The position numbers were made by a program, and so were the translations under genes. Positions 5,621 to 6,343 of a DNA stretch of 6,343 bases are shown here, piece after piece. Under the pieces are notes generated by a model. The model searched no databases and was not told where the DNA came from. It saw only the letters and a list, made by a program, of their open reading frames with translations. The stretch's first letter is position 1. Each line of letters begins with the position of its first letter. The DNA is from Thermomicrobiaceae bacterium (GTDB lineage: Bacteria > Chloroflexota > Chloroflexia > Thermomicrobiales > Thermomicrobiaceae), in NCBI GenBank assembly GCA_007124395.1, contig SLFF01000214.1:1-6343 (forward strand). Reading direction: 5' to 3'.

Positions 5621-6343
5621 TCACTGGGAAATGTCCACCGGGTATCCTGGCCCGAGTGGAATGCCCAGCAGGAACCAGGCGACGAACAATACGATCCAGA
5701 CGACCAGGATGATGATCGAGTATGGAATCATCAGCGAGATAATCGTCCCAAGTCCGGCACTCTTCTGGTATCGCTGGGCAACCAGGAGGATGAAGGGCAG
5801 ATAGACCATCAGCGGCGTGATGACGTTGGTCGGCGAGTCACCCACTCGGTATGCGGCCAGCACTGTCTGCGGAGCTATGCCCAGTTCCGAGAACAGGGGA
5901 ACAAACATCGGGGCAAAGATCGCCCACTTTGGTACGACATTCGGGATGAGGATGTTCAACAGTGCAATAGCTACGATAAACCCGACCAGGAGGAAGGTGG
6001 GCCGCACATCTGCCTGACTCAGCACGTTGGCCATGCTGCTGGCGAGCACTCGCGGCATGTTGGTGTAGTTGAAGAACGCGATGAACTGACTGATGACCAG
6101 CAGCATGAAGATCAGACCGGCCAGGCCAGCAAAGGTCTTGGTTATCGCGTTGATGACATCGGTACTGCCGGTGATCGTTCGAGCACCGATCCCATAGGTA
6201 ATTCCACAGACCAGGAAGATCAGGGTGATCAGGAAGATCAGACTGTCCATAAACGGTGTGTTGCCGATAATCGAGCCGTCTACTGGATCTCGCAACGGGG
6301 CACCGGGCAGGAGCGTAAGAAGCGCGATCACCGCAACGGCTCC
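5621..6343 (-). CDS. AbgT-family transporter, C-terminal half (5' end outside window)
   Basis: About 240 C-terminal codons of an inner-membrane AbgT transporter are visible; the frame is open through the right edge, and the family is usually about 500 residues. The in-frame GTG at 6331 encodes an internal valine, so it is not the start. Counting from that codon, family motifs are SQFIAFFNYTNM (81-92), PKWAIFAPMFVPLF (134-147), AAYRVGDSPTNVITPLMVY (159-177) and AQRYQKSAGLGTIISLMIPYSI (185-206), ending in a hydrophobic helix and a short PGYPVDISQ tail. An ungapped match to Neisseria MtrF, numbered from memory, keeps W420, P438, R446, D449 and P457. MtrF serine 417 corresponds to valine 133. E. 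coli AbgT imports p-aminobenzoyl-glutamate, whereas MtrF and YdaH export sulfonamide-type antimetabolites, so substrate and direction are open. The gene ends 76 nt before the DUF6325 gene. Confidence 0.93.
   Translation of the reverse strand, partial: GAVAVIALLTLLPGAPLRDPVDGSIIGNTPFMDSLIFLITLIFLVCGITYGIGARTITGSTDVINAITKTFAGLAGLIFMLLVISQFIAFFNYTNMPRVLASSMANVLSQADVRPTFLLVGFIVAIALLNILIPNVVPKWAIFAPMFVPLFSELGIAPQTVLAAYRVGDSPTNVITPLMVYLPFILLVAQRYQKSAGLGTIISLMIPYSIIILVVWIVLFVAWFLLGIPLGPGYPVDISQ

Noticed and set aside
6212..6241. Direct repeat of CAGGAAGATCAG, 18 nt apart
   Set aside because: It lies in frame inside abgT and encodes the repeated LIFL of a membrane helix, so codon use explains it.

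Overview
The window holds eight genes: one partial gene on the plus strand at the left, and seven genes on the minus strand that fill the rest. Base composition is moderately GC-rich (by eye, not counted). No rRNA, tRNA, mobile element, CRISPR array or origin is visible. Several Shine-Dalgarno sites read GAAAGGA or TAGAAAGGGAG, matching a 16S tail ending CCUCCUUUCU, as in Gram-positive-type lineages. The families present (Sap/GAP, DUF6325 with a SHOCT protein, a CtpF-like P-type ATPase, an actinobacterial-looking AbgT) point to Actinomycetota or possibly Chloroflexota. I cannot assign a genus.

Layout. Positions 2-1363 (+) encode the C-terminal part of a P2-type cation ATPase whose start lies outside the window. 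It converges on a minus-strand series across a 114-nt gap with no convincing terminator. Read in the direction of transcription (right to left), that series is: the C-terminal half of an AbgT-family transporter (5621 to the window edge), a DUF6325 protein (5110-5544), a small SHOCT-domain protein (4729-5061), a seven-helix DUF4203/TMEM198-like protein (4019-4654), an HdeD-like DUF308 protein (3335-3925), an unrecognised polytopic membrane protein (2184-3338) that overlaps the previous gene by GTGA, and a Sap/GAP-family six-helix protein (1478-2152).

All minus-strand gaps are under 100 nt, so the series could be one operon or two or three short ones. I infer that the six genes after abgT form an uncharacterised envelope or stress module: four polytopic membrane proteins plus two small soluble or peripheral proteins, with no enzyme in it. 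The two most checkable oddities are in the transporters. The P-type ATPase lacks the three SERCA-type acidic cation ligands expected in M5, M6 and M8. The AbgT protein keeps most of the pore residues known from MtrF but has valine where MtrF has serine. A nested inverted repeat lies 28 nt before the DUF308 gene, and a perfect six-base-pair hairpin lies before the DUF4203 gene; both could be regulatory RNA structures, but neither looks like a standard terminator.
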